A stretch of 64,000 bases of DNA from Blastococcus xanthinilyticus (lineage in GTDB: Bacteria > Actinomycetota > Actinomycetes > Mycobacteriales > Geodermatophilaceae), in assembly GCF_008124835.1 (NCBI RefSeq), contig NZ_VNHW01000008.1, positions 170,865 through 234,864 of the forward strand, written 5' to 3'. Under the pieces are notes generated by a model. It did no database searches. It was given only the letters and a program-made list of their open reading frames with translations, and was not told the DNA's origin. Below are positions 1 through 8,040 of the stretch, one piece after another. The translations under genes were made by a program, and so were the position numbers. How positions within the stretch are numbered: the first letter of the stretch is position 1; every line of letters begins with the position of its first letter.

Positions 1-91
1 GCAGGCGCTGCACCGGCTGGACCTGGGCGAGGAGTGGTTGCGCTCGGTGCTCTGGCGCAACGGGGCGCGGTTGTTCAGGATCGCGGCGTGA
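1..91 (+). CDS. amidohydrolase family protein, C-terminal end only
   Basis: The window begins inside this gene. The frame read from base 2 gives about 29 residues and stops at TGA 89-91. The visible tail, with Asn-Gly-Ala-Arg-Leu-Phe just before the end, resembles the last helix of TIM-barrel metal-dependent amidohydrolases (NAxRLF block); this is a family-level guess from a short tail. The stop overlaps the GTG start of the following VOC gene (GTGA), so the two are probably translationally coupled. Confidence 0.4.
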   Translation, partial: QALHRLDLGEEWLRSVLWRNGARLFRIAA

Positions 92-480
92 CCCCGACCA
101 TCCGCCTCGTCGCGCCCGTCCTCGGCACCCCCGACCCCGGTGGCCTGGCGCGCTTCTACCAGCGGTTGCTGGGCTGGCCGCTCCGCGACGACACCCCGGA
201 GTGGGCGACGCTGCGGCCGGGGGACGGGCCGGGGCTGTCCTTCCAGCTCGAGGCCGACCACGTCCGGCCGGTGTGGCCGCCGCAGCCGGGCACCCAGCAG
301 ATGCAGCAGCACCTCGACTTCGAGGTGGACGACCTGGCCGCCGCGACGGCGCTCGCGCTGGCTGCGGGCGCCGAGCAGATCGGCGGCTACGACGACCCGC
401 ACGAGACGGTGCGCATCTTCGCCGACCCCGACGGCCACCCCTTCTGCCTGTTCGTGCCGCACGGGACGGAGGACGGGTGA
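88..480 (+). CDS. VOC family (glyoxalase/bleomycin-resistance-like) protein
   Basis: A 130-residue single-domain protein of the vicinal oxygen chelate superfamily. The N-terminal half has the FYQRLLGWPL block typical of small actinobacterial VOC proteins, and the C-terminal half ends in DPDGHPFCLFV, the usual last strand with a metal- or substrate-contacting region. The start is the GTG that overlaps the stop of the preceding gene; an upstream GTG at 34 would lie inside that gene. The next gene is a close paralogue and overlaps by 4 bases. The substrate cannot be read from the sequence; a role in metabolite detoxification or as a dioxygenase-like enzyme is only a family expectation. Confidence 0.8.
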   Translation: MTPTIRLVAPVLGTPDPGGLARFYQRLLGWPLRDDTPEWATLRPGDGPGLSFQLEADHVRPVWPPQPGTQQMQQHLDFEVDDLAAATALALAAGAEQIGGYDDPHETVRIFADPDGHPFCLFVPHGTEDG

Positions 481-878
481 CCCGTTTCGCGCTCACCGGG
501 ACCGTCCTCGACAGCCCCGACCCGAAGGGCCTGGCGCTGTTCTACCAGCGGCTGCTCGGCTGGCCGCTGGGCTCGGACGAGCCGGAGTGGGTGACCCTCC
601 GCCCGGCCGACGGCGGCGCCGGTCTCTCCTTCCAGCACGAGCCCGACCACGTGCCCCCGGTCTGGCCGGCCGGCGACGGGGACCCGCGGATGCAGCTGCA
701 CCTCGACATCGAGGTGGACGACCTGGCCGCGGCGGTCCGCGTGGCGGTGGCCGCGGGTGCGCGGGTGGCGGAGTTCCAGCCGCAGGACGACGTGCGGGTC
801 TGCCTCGACCCGGCCGGGCACCCGTTCTGCCTATGGGTGCGGGAAAACCCGGTGGAGGGCGCGGCGGCGCACCCCTAA
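477..878 (+). CDS. VOC family protein, tandem paralogue
   Basis: A 133-residue VOC-fold protein whose start GTG overlaps the TGA of the previous VOC gene. The two proteins align over their whole length (same FYQRLLGWPL, GLSFQ, DHV.PVWP, EVDDLAAA and GHPFCL.V blocks), so this is a local tandem duplication. Such single-domain VOC proteins usually dimerise; two different adjacent copies could form a heterodimer, which is inference. No metal-ligand assignment was attempted. The substrate is unknown. Confidence 0.8.
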   Translation: MTRFALTGTVLDSPDPKGLALFYQRLLGWPLGSDEPEWVTLRPADGGAGLSFQHEPDHVPPVWPAGDGDPRMQLHLDIEVDDLAAAVRVAVAAGARVAEFQPQDDVRVCLDPAGHPFCLWVRENPVEGAAAHP

Positions 879-889
879 CCTGCGTCCTC

Positions 890-1888
890 GTGCCCGATCT
901 CCCCGCGCTGCCCGACGGCTGCACCGCCCGCCCCCTGCGCGCAGCCGACGCCCCGGCCGTGGCCGGCCTGCTGGTGACGGCCGAGCCGCTGGACGACACC
1001 GGGGAGTTCCCCGATGCCGACGACGTCGCCGACGAGTGGACCGGCTGGGAGGTCGACCCCGGCCGCGACGGCATCGCCGTCCACGGCGCCGACGGTGCGC
1101 TCGCCGGGTACGCGGTGGTGTCGGCCGCCGCGAGCTTCCGGGAGGCGTTCCGGATCGTCCTCGACGGCCGGGTGCACCCCGACCGGCGGGGACGGGGCAT
1201 CGGGGCGGCGCTCCTGGACTGGCAGCTGGCGCGCGGCGCGGAGCTGCCCGCCGAACGGCACCCCGGCGCCCCGGCCCGGCTGGTGGTCGGCGTGCTCGGC
1301 ACCCAGCCGGCCCTGGAGCGGCTGGTCCGGCGGCGCGGCCTGACGGCCGAGCGCTGGTACCGCTCGATGGAGCGGCCCCTGGGGGAGCTGCCCCCGACGC
1401 CGCCCTTGACGGGGGCGCAGCTCGCGGCCTTCACCTGGGACCGGGACGACGAGGTGCGGCGCGCGCACAACACCGCCTTCACCGAGCACCACGGGTCCGC
1501 CGAGCGCGACGCCGCGTCCTGGCAGCGGCTGTTCACCGGCAGCCGCGCCTTCCGCCCCGACCTCTCCGTGCTCGCGCTCGCCGACGGCGCCGTCGCCGGG
1601 TACGTCCTCGCGTACGTCTACGAGGCCGACACCCGGGCCCGGGGCTACCGCGAGGTCGTGCTCGGCCAGATCGGCGTGCTGCCGGCCGTCCGCGGTCGCG
1701 GCCTCGCGGCGGCCATGATCGGCCTGGCGCTGCAGCGGGCCGCCGGCGCCCACTGCCGCACCGCCGCCCTCGACGTCGACAGCGACAACGTCACCGGGGC
1801 CCTGCGGCTGTACGAGCGGCTCGGCTTCGAGACCGTGCGCACCAGGGTCGCGTGGTCGCTGGAGCGCGCGGAGGGAGCGGCTGGCTAG
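890..1888 (+). CDS. GNAT N-acetyltransferase with two tandem GNAT domains
   Basis: A 332-residue protein built of two GNAT acetyltransferase domains. Each has the acetyl-CoA pyrophosphate-binding loop: RRGRGIGAALL near residues 98-108 and VRGRGLAAAMIG near 264-276. The architecture resembles mycothiol synthase (MshD) and related actinobacterial double-GNAT proteins, but I cannot claim MshD activity from this. The start is taken as GTG 890 because a TAACCT box (876-881) lies just upstream, suggesting a leaderless transcript; the frame is open much further upstream but overlaps the VOC genes. The C-terminal domain looks the better candidate for catalysis because it keeps the usual strand order ending in ALRLYERLGF. 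Confidence 0.8.
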   Translation: MPDLPALPDGCTARPLRAADAPAVAGLLVTAEPLDDTGEFPDADDVADEWTGWEVDPGRDGIAVHGADGALAGYAVVSAAASFREAFRIVLDGRVHPDRRGRGIGAALLDWQLARGAELPAERHPGAPARLVVGVLGTQPALERLVRRRGLTAERWYRSMERPLGELPPTPPLTGAQLAAFTWDRDDEVRRAHNTAFTEHHGSAERDAASWQRLFTGSRAFRPDLSVLALADGAVAGYVLAYVYEADTRARGYREVVLGQIGVLPAVRGRGLAAAMIGLALQRAAGAHCRTAALDVDSDNVTGALRLYERLGFETVRTRVAWSLERAEGAAG

Positions 1889-1897
1889 GGTGCGGCC

Positions 1898-2776
1898 ATG
1901 GCCAGTGCCGATCAGCCCGAGCCCGTGTTCGACCCCGCCCTCGTCGGCCGCGCCCACCGCGCGGTCGACCCGCTGCACTCGCAGCTGTACTTCGCCCCCG
2001 AGCAGGACGAGCACCTCGGCGCGCTGGGTCTGAAGCCGGGGCGGATGGTCTACTTCGCCGGCCGCGCGGCGCCCATGGGCGCGGTCGGGGCGGGCGTGGT
2101 GACGGCGACGTTCTACAACTTCTCGCCGTCGCTCGTCGCCCACATGATCCCGCGCGCCTGGACCCTCGCCGCGCCCGAGCAGGTGATCGCCGCCCGCCTC
2201 GACGCGGCCCGCGCCTCGCTCACCCGGCTGCTGGGCGAGGAGGCGGCCGGCTCCCCGGAGGTCGCCGAGCTGGCCGGCCTGCTGCGCGAGGCGTGCGACG
2301 GGCTCAGCGCGGAGGGGCGCCCGCTCTTCGCCGGGCATGCCGACCTGCCCTGGCCCGACGAGCCGCTGCTCGCGCTGTGGCACGGCGCCTCGCTGCTGCG
2401 CGAGCACCGCGGCGACGGGCACGTCGCCGTCCTCGTGCACGCCGGCCTCACCGGGCTGGAGGCGCTGATCACCCACTGCGCCACCGGCCGCGGGTTCACG
2501 GTCGCGGCGGCCAAGGCCACCCGCGGCTGGAAGGACGAGCAGTGGGAAGCCGCCTGCGCCGCGCTGGCCGACCGGGGCCTGCTCGACGACGCCGGCCTGA
2601 CCGAGGAGGGCGCGGAGCTGCGCGCCCGCATCGAGATGCAGACCGACGCGCTGGCCGCCGACCCCTGGTTGTCCCTCGGCGCGGAGCGGACCGCGCGGGT
2701 GGTCGAGCTGGGCAAGGGGCTGTCCCGCCGGATCACCGCGAACGGCGCGTTCGGCCAAGGGATCTTCGGGCGCTGA
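1898..2776 (+). CDS. SCO6745 family protein
   Basis: A 292-residue soluble protein recognisable as the actinobacterial SCO6745 family, a group of unknown biochemical role. The N-terminal two thirds are helical, with the conserved ATFYNFSP and HMIPRAW segments. The last third (from about residue 205) looks like a winged-helix, MarR-like module with the LADRGLLDDAGLTEEG turn. A TAGGGT box ends 6 bases before the ATG, so the gene is probably transcribed leaderless. The CMD-like gene follows within a few bases and may be co-transcribed. It could be a regulator or a small-molecule binder; there is no evidence for either. Confidence 0.75.
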   Translation: MASADQPEPVFDPALVGRAHRAVDPLHSQLYFAPEQDEHLGALGLKPGRMVYFAGRAAPMGAVGAGVVTATFYNFSPSLVAHMIPRAWTLAAPEQVIAARLDAARASLTRLLGEEAAGSPEVAELAGLLREACDGLSAEGRPLFAGHADLPWPDEPLLALWHGASLLREHRGDGHVAVLVHAGLTGLEALITHCATGRGFTVAAAKATRGWKDEQWEAACAALADRGLLDDAGLTEEGAELRARIEMQTDALAADPWLSLGAERTARVVELGKGLSRRITANGAFGQGIFGR

Positions 2777-2783
2777 TCGCGTG

Positions 2784-3341
2784 ATGACCGACGCTCTCGA
2801 CGGAACCGGCGACGACGCGCCCCGCCTGCCCCCCGCCGCCGGGGACGGGGAGATCGCCGAGCGCATGCGGGCCCGGCGCGGCGGGCAGCTCAGCACCCTG
2901 GACCTGCTCCTGCTGCACAGCCCCCCGGTCGCCGAGGGCTGGAACAGCCTGCTCGGCGCGCTGCGCTCCTCGACCCTGTCCGGCGACCTGCGGGAGCTGG
3001 TGGTCCTGCGGGTGGCGGTGCTCAACGACGCCGCCTTCGAGTGGGCGGCCCACGAGCCGATCGGCCGGCGCGCCGGTCTCTCCGACGCCCAGCTGGAGCT
3101 GCTGCGCCGGCCGGACGCGACCGGCGATCTGTGGTCCCCGGTGCAGTCCGCCGTCCTGGCGTTCACCGACGCGTCCACGCGCGCGGTGGCCGTTCCCGAG
3201 GCCGTGTTCGCCGCGGTGCGCGAGCACCTGGACGACCGGCAGGTCGTGGAGCTGACGGCGACCGTGGCGGGCTACGCCATGGTGTCGCGGTTCCTCGTCG
3301 CGCTCGAGATCCCGCCGCCTGCCGGCGAGGTCGCCGGATAG
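2784..3341 (+). CDS. carboxymuconolactone decarboxylase (CMD/AhpD-like) family protein
   Basis: About 185 residues with the CMD-domain pattern: a DLRELVVLRVAVLNDA helix followed by EWAAHEP and, further on, a second helical pair ending in MVSRFLVAL. AhpD-type peroxidase relatives carry a CxxC motif at the position of the first block; this protein has no cysteine at all, so a thiol peroxidase role is unlikely. Members of this cysteine-free branch are often annotated as CMD-family proteins of unknown substrate. GTG 2781 is an alternative start three bases upstream. It lies 7 bases after the SCO6745 gene. Confidence 0.75.
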   Translation: MTDALDGTGDDAPRLPPAAGDGEIAERMRARRGGQLSTLDLLLLHSPPVAEGWNSLLGALRSSTLSGDLRELVVLRVAVLNDAAFEWAAHEPIGRRAGLSDAQLELLRRPDATGDLWSPVQSAVLAFTDASTRAVAVPEAVFAAVREHLDDRQVVELTATVAGYAMVSRFLVALEIPPPAGEVAG

Positions 3342-3595
3342 GGGGAGGCCGCGGAGCACCGCGCCGGTACCGGGCCGCGACGTGGGACGATGGACGACGG
3401 CCGCGTCACGGGGCGGCCAGAACCGGGAGGAGGACGTCGTGCGCAGCGAGCCTCCCAGTCCCCATCCCGAGGTCCTCCCCGCCCGCTGACGCCCGTCCCT
3501 GCCCCCGCCGCCTCGCGGTGGGGCGCGTCAGGGAGGCCGCGGGGGAGGACCGCTCCGGTGCCCACCGCCGTCCTCTCTCGCCCCGGGAGCCCGTC

Positions 3596-4744
3596 ATGAC
3601 CGAGCGCCGTCTCGCGCCGCTGACCGCCCTCACCACGCTCACCCGCCGCCCCCGGCTGGAGCCCGTGCCGCCGCCGAGCGGCGCCACGGCGTCCGCCGCG
3701 CTGCCGCCGGCCCCGGACGCGGAGTCGCGGATCGTGGACAACGCGGTCTACTCCGAGGGCCGCCGCATCGCGACGCCGGACACCGCGGCCGAGAGCCGCG
3801 AGGAGCTGGCCGCAGGCGAGGAGCGGCTGGCCTGGATGGGGCTCTACCGGCCCGAACCCGGTGACCTGGGGTCGGTGGCCGAGCTGTTCGACCTGCCCGA
3901 GCTCGCGGTCGAGGACGCGATCAAGGCCCACCAGCGCCCCAAGTTCGAGCGGTACGGCAGCACGCTGTTCGTCGTCCTCAAGGCGGCGCGGTACCTGGAC
4001 GCCGCCGAGGAGGTGGAGTTCGGCGAGCTGCACCTGTTCCTGGGTCCGGACTTCGCGATCACCGTCCGGCACAGCGAGTCACCCGACCTCTCGCGGGTGC
4101 GGCGCCGGCTGGAGAGCGACCCGGCGCTGCTGGCCAAGGGTAGCGAGGCGGTGCTGTACGCGACGCTGGACGCCGTCGTCGACGGGTACCGGCCGGTGCT
4201 CGACGGGCTGGCCAACGACATCGACGAGATCGAGACGCAGGTGTTCGGCGGTGACCCGGGCGTCTCCCGGCGCATCTACGAGCTCTCCCAGGAGGTGCTC
4301 GAGTTCCAGCGCGCCGCCCAGCCGCTCACCGGCATCCTGGCCGCCATCACCGCCGGGTTCGACAAGTACGGGGTGGACGAGGAGCTGCGCAGCTACCTGC
4401 GCGACGTCGCCGACCACGTCATCCAGGTCAACGAGCGGGTGGAGGGCTTCCGGCTCCAGCTGCGCGACATCCTCACCGTGAACGCGACGCTGGTGGCGCA
4501 GCGGCAGAACGAGGAGATCCGCGAGCTCACCGAGACCAGCATCGCCCAGGGCGAGGAGGTCAAGAAGATCTCCGCCTGGGCGGCCATCCTGTTCGCGCCC
4601 AGCCTCGTGGGCGGGGTGTACGGCATGAACTTCGACCACATGCCCGAGCTCGACGAGGTGTGGGGCTACCCGTTCGCGCTGCTGCTCATGGCCGGCGTCA
4701 GCCTGACGCTCTACCTGGTGTTCAAGCGGCGCGACTGGATCTGA
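3596..4744 (+). CDS. corA: CorA-family magnesium/cobalt transport protein
   Basis: A 382-residue inner-membrane divalent-cation channel of the CorA family. The hallmark YGMNF motif (GMN selectivity filter) lies near residue 341, between the two C-terminal membrane helices; the long N-terminal part forms the cytoplasmic funnel and the connecting stalk helix. The protein ends in a positively charged KRRDWI tail, typical of CorA. The first 60 or so residues are proline- and alanine-rich and may be disordered. The 254 bases upstream are gene-free and GC-rich; I looked for an M-box type Mg2+ riboswitch there and could not recognise one. The start ATG has little Shine-Dalgarno signal. Confidence 0.93.
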   Translation: MTERRLAPLTALTTLTRRPRLEPVPPPSGATASAALPPAPDAESRIVDNAVYSEGRRIATPDTAAESREELAAGEERLAWMGLYRPEPGDLGSVAELFDLPELAVEDAIKAHQRPKFERYGSTLFVVLKAARYLDAAEEVEFGELHLFLGPDFAITVRHSESPDLSRVRRRLESDPALLAKGSEAVLYATLDAVVDGYRPVLDGLANDIDEIETQVFGGDPGVSRRIYELSQEVLEFQRAAQPLTGILAAITAGFDKYGVDEELRSYLRDVADHVIQVNERVEGFRLQLRDILTVNATLVAQRQNEEIRELTETSIAQGEEVKKISAWAAILFAPSLVGGVYGMNFDHMPELDEVWGYPFALLLMAGVSLTLYLVFKRRDWI

Positions 4745-4806
4745 CCGGGGTCGGGCGCGGCCACGCCCTGCGCGGTTCTGTCCCCGGGCTCGGGTAGACA
4801 GGCCGG

Positions 4807-7800
4807 GTGCTGCACGTCCACCGCGCCGAACGGACGGCGCGCCTCGCGGACGGCCTGGCCGACCTGCTGGCGACGCCGCTGCCCGACCCGTTCGCCACCG
4901 AGGTCGTCGCGGTGCCCGCGAAGGGCGTGGAGCGCTGGCTGGCCCAGCGCCTGTCGGCGGCGCTGGGCGCCGGTCCGGCCGGCGACGGCATCTGCTCGGG
5001 TGTGGCCTTCCCGCCGACCGGCCGGGTGGTCGGCGAGGCGCTGGCCGCCGCCCGCGGGTCCGAGCCGCGCAATGGCCCGTCGTCGGACCCGTGGTCGGAC
5101 CCGGTCTGGCCGCTGCTCGAGGTGATCGACGCCTGCCTCGGGGAGCCGTGGTGCGCGGTGCTCGCCCGGCACCTGGGCGCCGGCGCCGACGACTCCCGCC
5201 GCGGCCGCCGGTGGGCCGCCGCCGCGCGGCTGGCCGGGCTGTTCCGGTCCTACGGCGCGCACCGGCCGCAGATGCTGCGGGACTGGGCGGCGGGCCGGGA
5301 CACCGACGGGCTGGGCGCCCTGCCGGCCGACCTGCGGTGGCAGGCGGAGCTGTGGCGGCGGCTGCGCGCCCGCCTCGGGCCGAGCCCCGCGGAGCGGCTG
5401 GAGGCCGACTGCGCGGCGCTGCGCGCCGATCCGGCGCTCTCGGCGCTGCCCGGGCGGATCAGTGTCTTCGGCCCGACCCGGCTGCACGCCGACGCGCTGG
5501 CGGTCCTCGACGCCCTCGCCGCGCAGCGCGACGTCCACCTCTGGCTGCCGCACCCGAGCCCCGTCCTGTGGCGGGAGCTGGCGGGCCGCACGGCCGGCCG
5601 GCGGCGCGACGACGCGACCGCCACCCTCGCCCGGCACCCGCTGCTGCGCAGCCTCGCCCGGGACGCCCGCGAGCTCCAGCTGCGGCTGCCGGCGCACGAG
5701 GACTCCCACGCCGAGGACGCCGCCCGCCCGCCGACGCTGCTGGGCCGGCTGCAGTCGGACCTGCGGGACGACGTGCCGCCCGGCCCCACCGCGCTCGACG
5801 ACACCCTCCAGGTGCACGCCTGCCACGGCCCGGCCCGCCAGGTGGAGGTGCTGCGCGAGCTCCTGCTGCGCCTGTTCGAGGACGACCCGACGCTGGAGCC
5901 GCGGGACGTGCTGGTCATGTGCCCGGACGTCGAGACGTTCGCGCCGCTGGTCTCGGCGGCCTTCGGGTTCGGGCCCGGGCTGCCGCACCCCGGCGGCGCG
6001 CTGCGCGTGCGGCTGGCCGACCGCAGCCTCCGGGCCACCAATCCGCTGCTGGACACGGTCGCGGCGCTGCTCGAGCTCGCCCAGGGGCGGGTGACCGCCA
6101 GCCAGGTGCTCGACCTCGCCGCCACCCCGGGCGTGCGCCGCCGGTTCGGGTTCACCGACGAGGAGCTCGAACGCGTGCGCGGCTGGGTGGCCCAGGCCGG
6201 GGTGCGCTGGGGGATCGACCCGGGCACCCGGCAGCCCTACGGGCTGGAGCACGTCGTGCAGAACACCTGGCAGGCCGGGCTGGACCGGGTGCTGCTGGGC
6301 GTGACCACGTCGGAGGACGAGCCGGTGTGGCTGGACCGGGCGCTGCCGCTGGACGACGTCGACGGCAGCGACATCGACCTGACCGGCCGGCTCGCCGAGC
6401 TCCTCGACCGGCTCGCCGACGTGCTCGACGGGCTGCGCGGGGAGCACCCGGTCGGGCACTGGGTCGACACCCTGGCCGCCGCCCTCGACGCGCTCACCGA
6501 GACCGACCCCGCCGATGCGTGGCAGCTGGCGCAGGCCCGGCGCGAGCTCGCCGAGGCGGGGGAGGGCGGCGCGGTGCCGGTCCGGCTCTCCGATGTGCGC
6601 GCGATGCTGGCCGACCGGCTGGCGGGGCGCCCGACCCGCGCGAACTTCCGCACCGGCAACCTCACCGTCTGCACCCTGGTGCCGATGCGGTCGGTGCCGC
6701 ACCGGGTGGTGGTGCTGCTCGGCCTGGACGACGGGGTCTTCCCCCGGACCGCGGGGATGGACGGCGACGACGTGCTGGCCCGCGAGCCGTGCGTGGGGGA
6801 GCGCGACGTCCGCAGCGAGGACCGCCAGCTCCTGCTCGACGCGCTGATGGCCGCCGGCGAGCGGGTGGTCGTGCTCTACACCGGCGCGGACCCGGTCAGC
6901 GGCGCCGCCCGGCCGCCGGCCGTCCCGCTCGGCGAGCTGCTGGACGTGCTCGACGCGATGGTCCCCGGCGCCCGGACCGACGCCGTCACCCGGCACCCGC
7001 TGCAGCCCTACGACGTCCGCTCGTTCACCGGCTCGCCGCCGCCCAGCTTCGACCCGGTGGGCCTGGCCGGCGCGCGCCGGGCCGTGCAGCCGCGCCGCCC
7101 CACCGCCGTCCGCGGGCCGCTGCCGCCGCGCACCGGACCGGTCGCCCTCGACGACCTCGTCGCGTTCGTCGAGCACCCGGTCAAGGGCTACCTGCGCCAG
7201 CGGCTGCGGATCACGCTGCCCGGTGAGGACGACGAGGTCGACGACGCCCTCTCCGCCGGCCTGGACGGGCTGCAGGAGTGGGCGGTCGGCGAGCGGCTGC
7301 TGGCCGCCGGGCTGCGCGGCACGTCGCCCGAGGAGGCGCGGCGGGCGGAGTGGCTGCGCGGCACCCTCCCGCCCCGCGGCCTGGGGGAGCAGGTTCTGCT
7401 GCGGGTGGGCGGCCGGGTCGACGCGCTGGTCAGCGCCGGCCGGCCGCTGGTCACCCCCACCCCGCGCACCGTCGACGTGCGCCTCGACATCGGCGGCCGG
7501 GAGCTGTCCGGCACGGTCAACGGCGTGCGGGACGGCGCGGTCGTCACCGTCACCTACTCCAGCCTGTCGGCCAAGCACCGGGCGCGGGCGTGGGTGCTGG
7601 CGCTGGCGCTGGCGGCCGCCGAGGGGAGCGGCCGGGCGGTCACCGTCGGCCGCGCGCGGGACCGGGCCCGCACCTCCACGATCACCGCGCCCGCCGACCC
7701 GGCGGCGGTCCTCGCCGACCTGCTCGACCTCTACGACCGCGGCCTGTGCGAGCCGCTCCCGCTGCCGGTCAAGACCTCCTGGGCCTACGCCGGCGCTCGG

Positions 7801-8040
7801 CTGTCCGGCAACTCCCCGGAGCAGGCCCTCGACGCCGCGCGCCGGGAGTGGAACCGCGACCCGGGCGGCGAGCGGGAGGACCGCTCGCACCAACACCTCT
7901 GGGGATCCCGGCCGGCGTTCGACGGGCTGGTCGAGGCCGCGCCCGCGGACGGGGAGCGGTTCCCCGGTGAGACCACCCGCTTCGGCGTGCTCGCCTGCCG
8001 GCTGTGGGCGCCGATCCGCAACGGGGAGCAGCTGTCGTGA
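4807..8040 (+). CDS. recC: exodeoxyribonuclease V subunit gamma (RecC)
   Basis: A 1077-residue RecC subunit of the RecBCD helicase-nuclease that resects double-strand breaks. It begins with LHVHRAERTARLADGLADLL and VPAKGVERWLAQRLS, matching the RecC N-terminus, and has the CHGPARQVEVLRELLL block near residue 338 and the LGLDDGVFPR block near residue 640. RecC keeps a helicase-like fold but lacks working Walker motifs and scans for Chi in E. coli; whether Chi-like regulation exists here is unknown. First gene of a recC-recB-recD operon; its TGA overlaps the recB GTG. A TAGACA box 7 bases before the start suggests a leaderless message. Confidence 0.93.
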   Translation: MLHVHRAERTARLADGLADLLATPLPDPFATEVVAVPAKGVERWLAQRLSAALGAGPAGDGICSGVAFPPTGRVVGEALAAARGSEPRNGPSSDPWSDPVWPLLEVIDACLGEPWCAVLARHLGAGADDSRRGRRWAAAARLAGLFRSYGAHRPQMLRDWAAGRDTDGLGALPADLRWQAELWRRLRARLGPSPAERLEADCAALRADPALSALPGRISVFGPTRLHADALAVLDALAAQRDVHLWLPHPSPVLWRELAGRTAGRRRDDATATLARHPLLRSLARDARELQLRLPAHEDSHAEDAARPPTLLGRLQSDLRDDVPPGPTALDDTLQVHACHGPARQVEVLRELLLRLFEDDPTLEPRDVLVMCPDVETFAPLVSAAFGFGPGLPHPGGALRVRLADRSLRATNPLLDTVAALLELAQGRVTASQVLDLAATPGVRRRFGFTDEELERVRGWVAQAGVRWGIDPGTRQPYGLEHVVQNTWQAGLDRVLLGVTTSEDEPVWLDRALPLDDVDGSDIDLTGRLAELLDRLADVLDGLRGEHPVGHWVDTLAAALDALTETDPADAWQLAQARRELAEAGEGGAVPVRLSDVRAMLADRLAGRPTRANFRTGNLTVCTLVPMRSVPHRVVVLLGLDDGVFPRTAGMDGDDVLAREPCVGERDVRSEDRQLLLDALMAAGERVVVLYTGADPVSGAARPPAVPLGELLDVLDAMVPGARTDAVTRHPLQPYDVRSFTGSPPPSFDPVGLAGARRAVQPRRPTAVRGPLPPRTGPVALDDLVAFVEHPVKGYLRQRLRITLPGEDDEVDDALSAGLDGLQEWAVGERLLAAGLRGTSPEEARRAEWLRGTLPPRGLGEQVLLRVGGRVDALVSAGRPLVTPTPRTVDVRLDIGGRELSGTVNGVRDGAVVTVTYSSLSAKHRARAWVLALALAAAEGSGRAVTVGRARDRARTSTITAPADPAAVLADLLDLYDRGLCEPLPLPVKTSWAYAGARLSGNSPEQALDAARREWNRDPGGEREDRSHQHLWGSRPAFDGLVEAAPADGERFPGETTRFGVLACRLWAPIRNGEQLS

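Noticed and set aside
875..3178. Long minus-strand frame over the GNAT, SCO6745 and CMD genes
   Set aside because: Crosses three well-supported plus-strand genes; Gly/Arg/Pro-rich without motifs.
3342..3595. Possible Mg2+ (M-box) riboswitch before corA
   Set aside because: The region is GC-rich and can form hairpins, but I could not match any conserved M-box block.
4711..7896. Open minus-strand frame of more than 1000 codons opposite recC
   Set aside because: High-GC codon bias leaves the antisense strand open; the product is low-complexity and the plus strand encodes clear RecC motifs.
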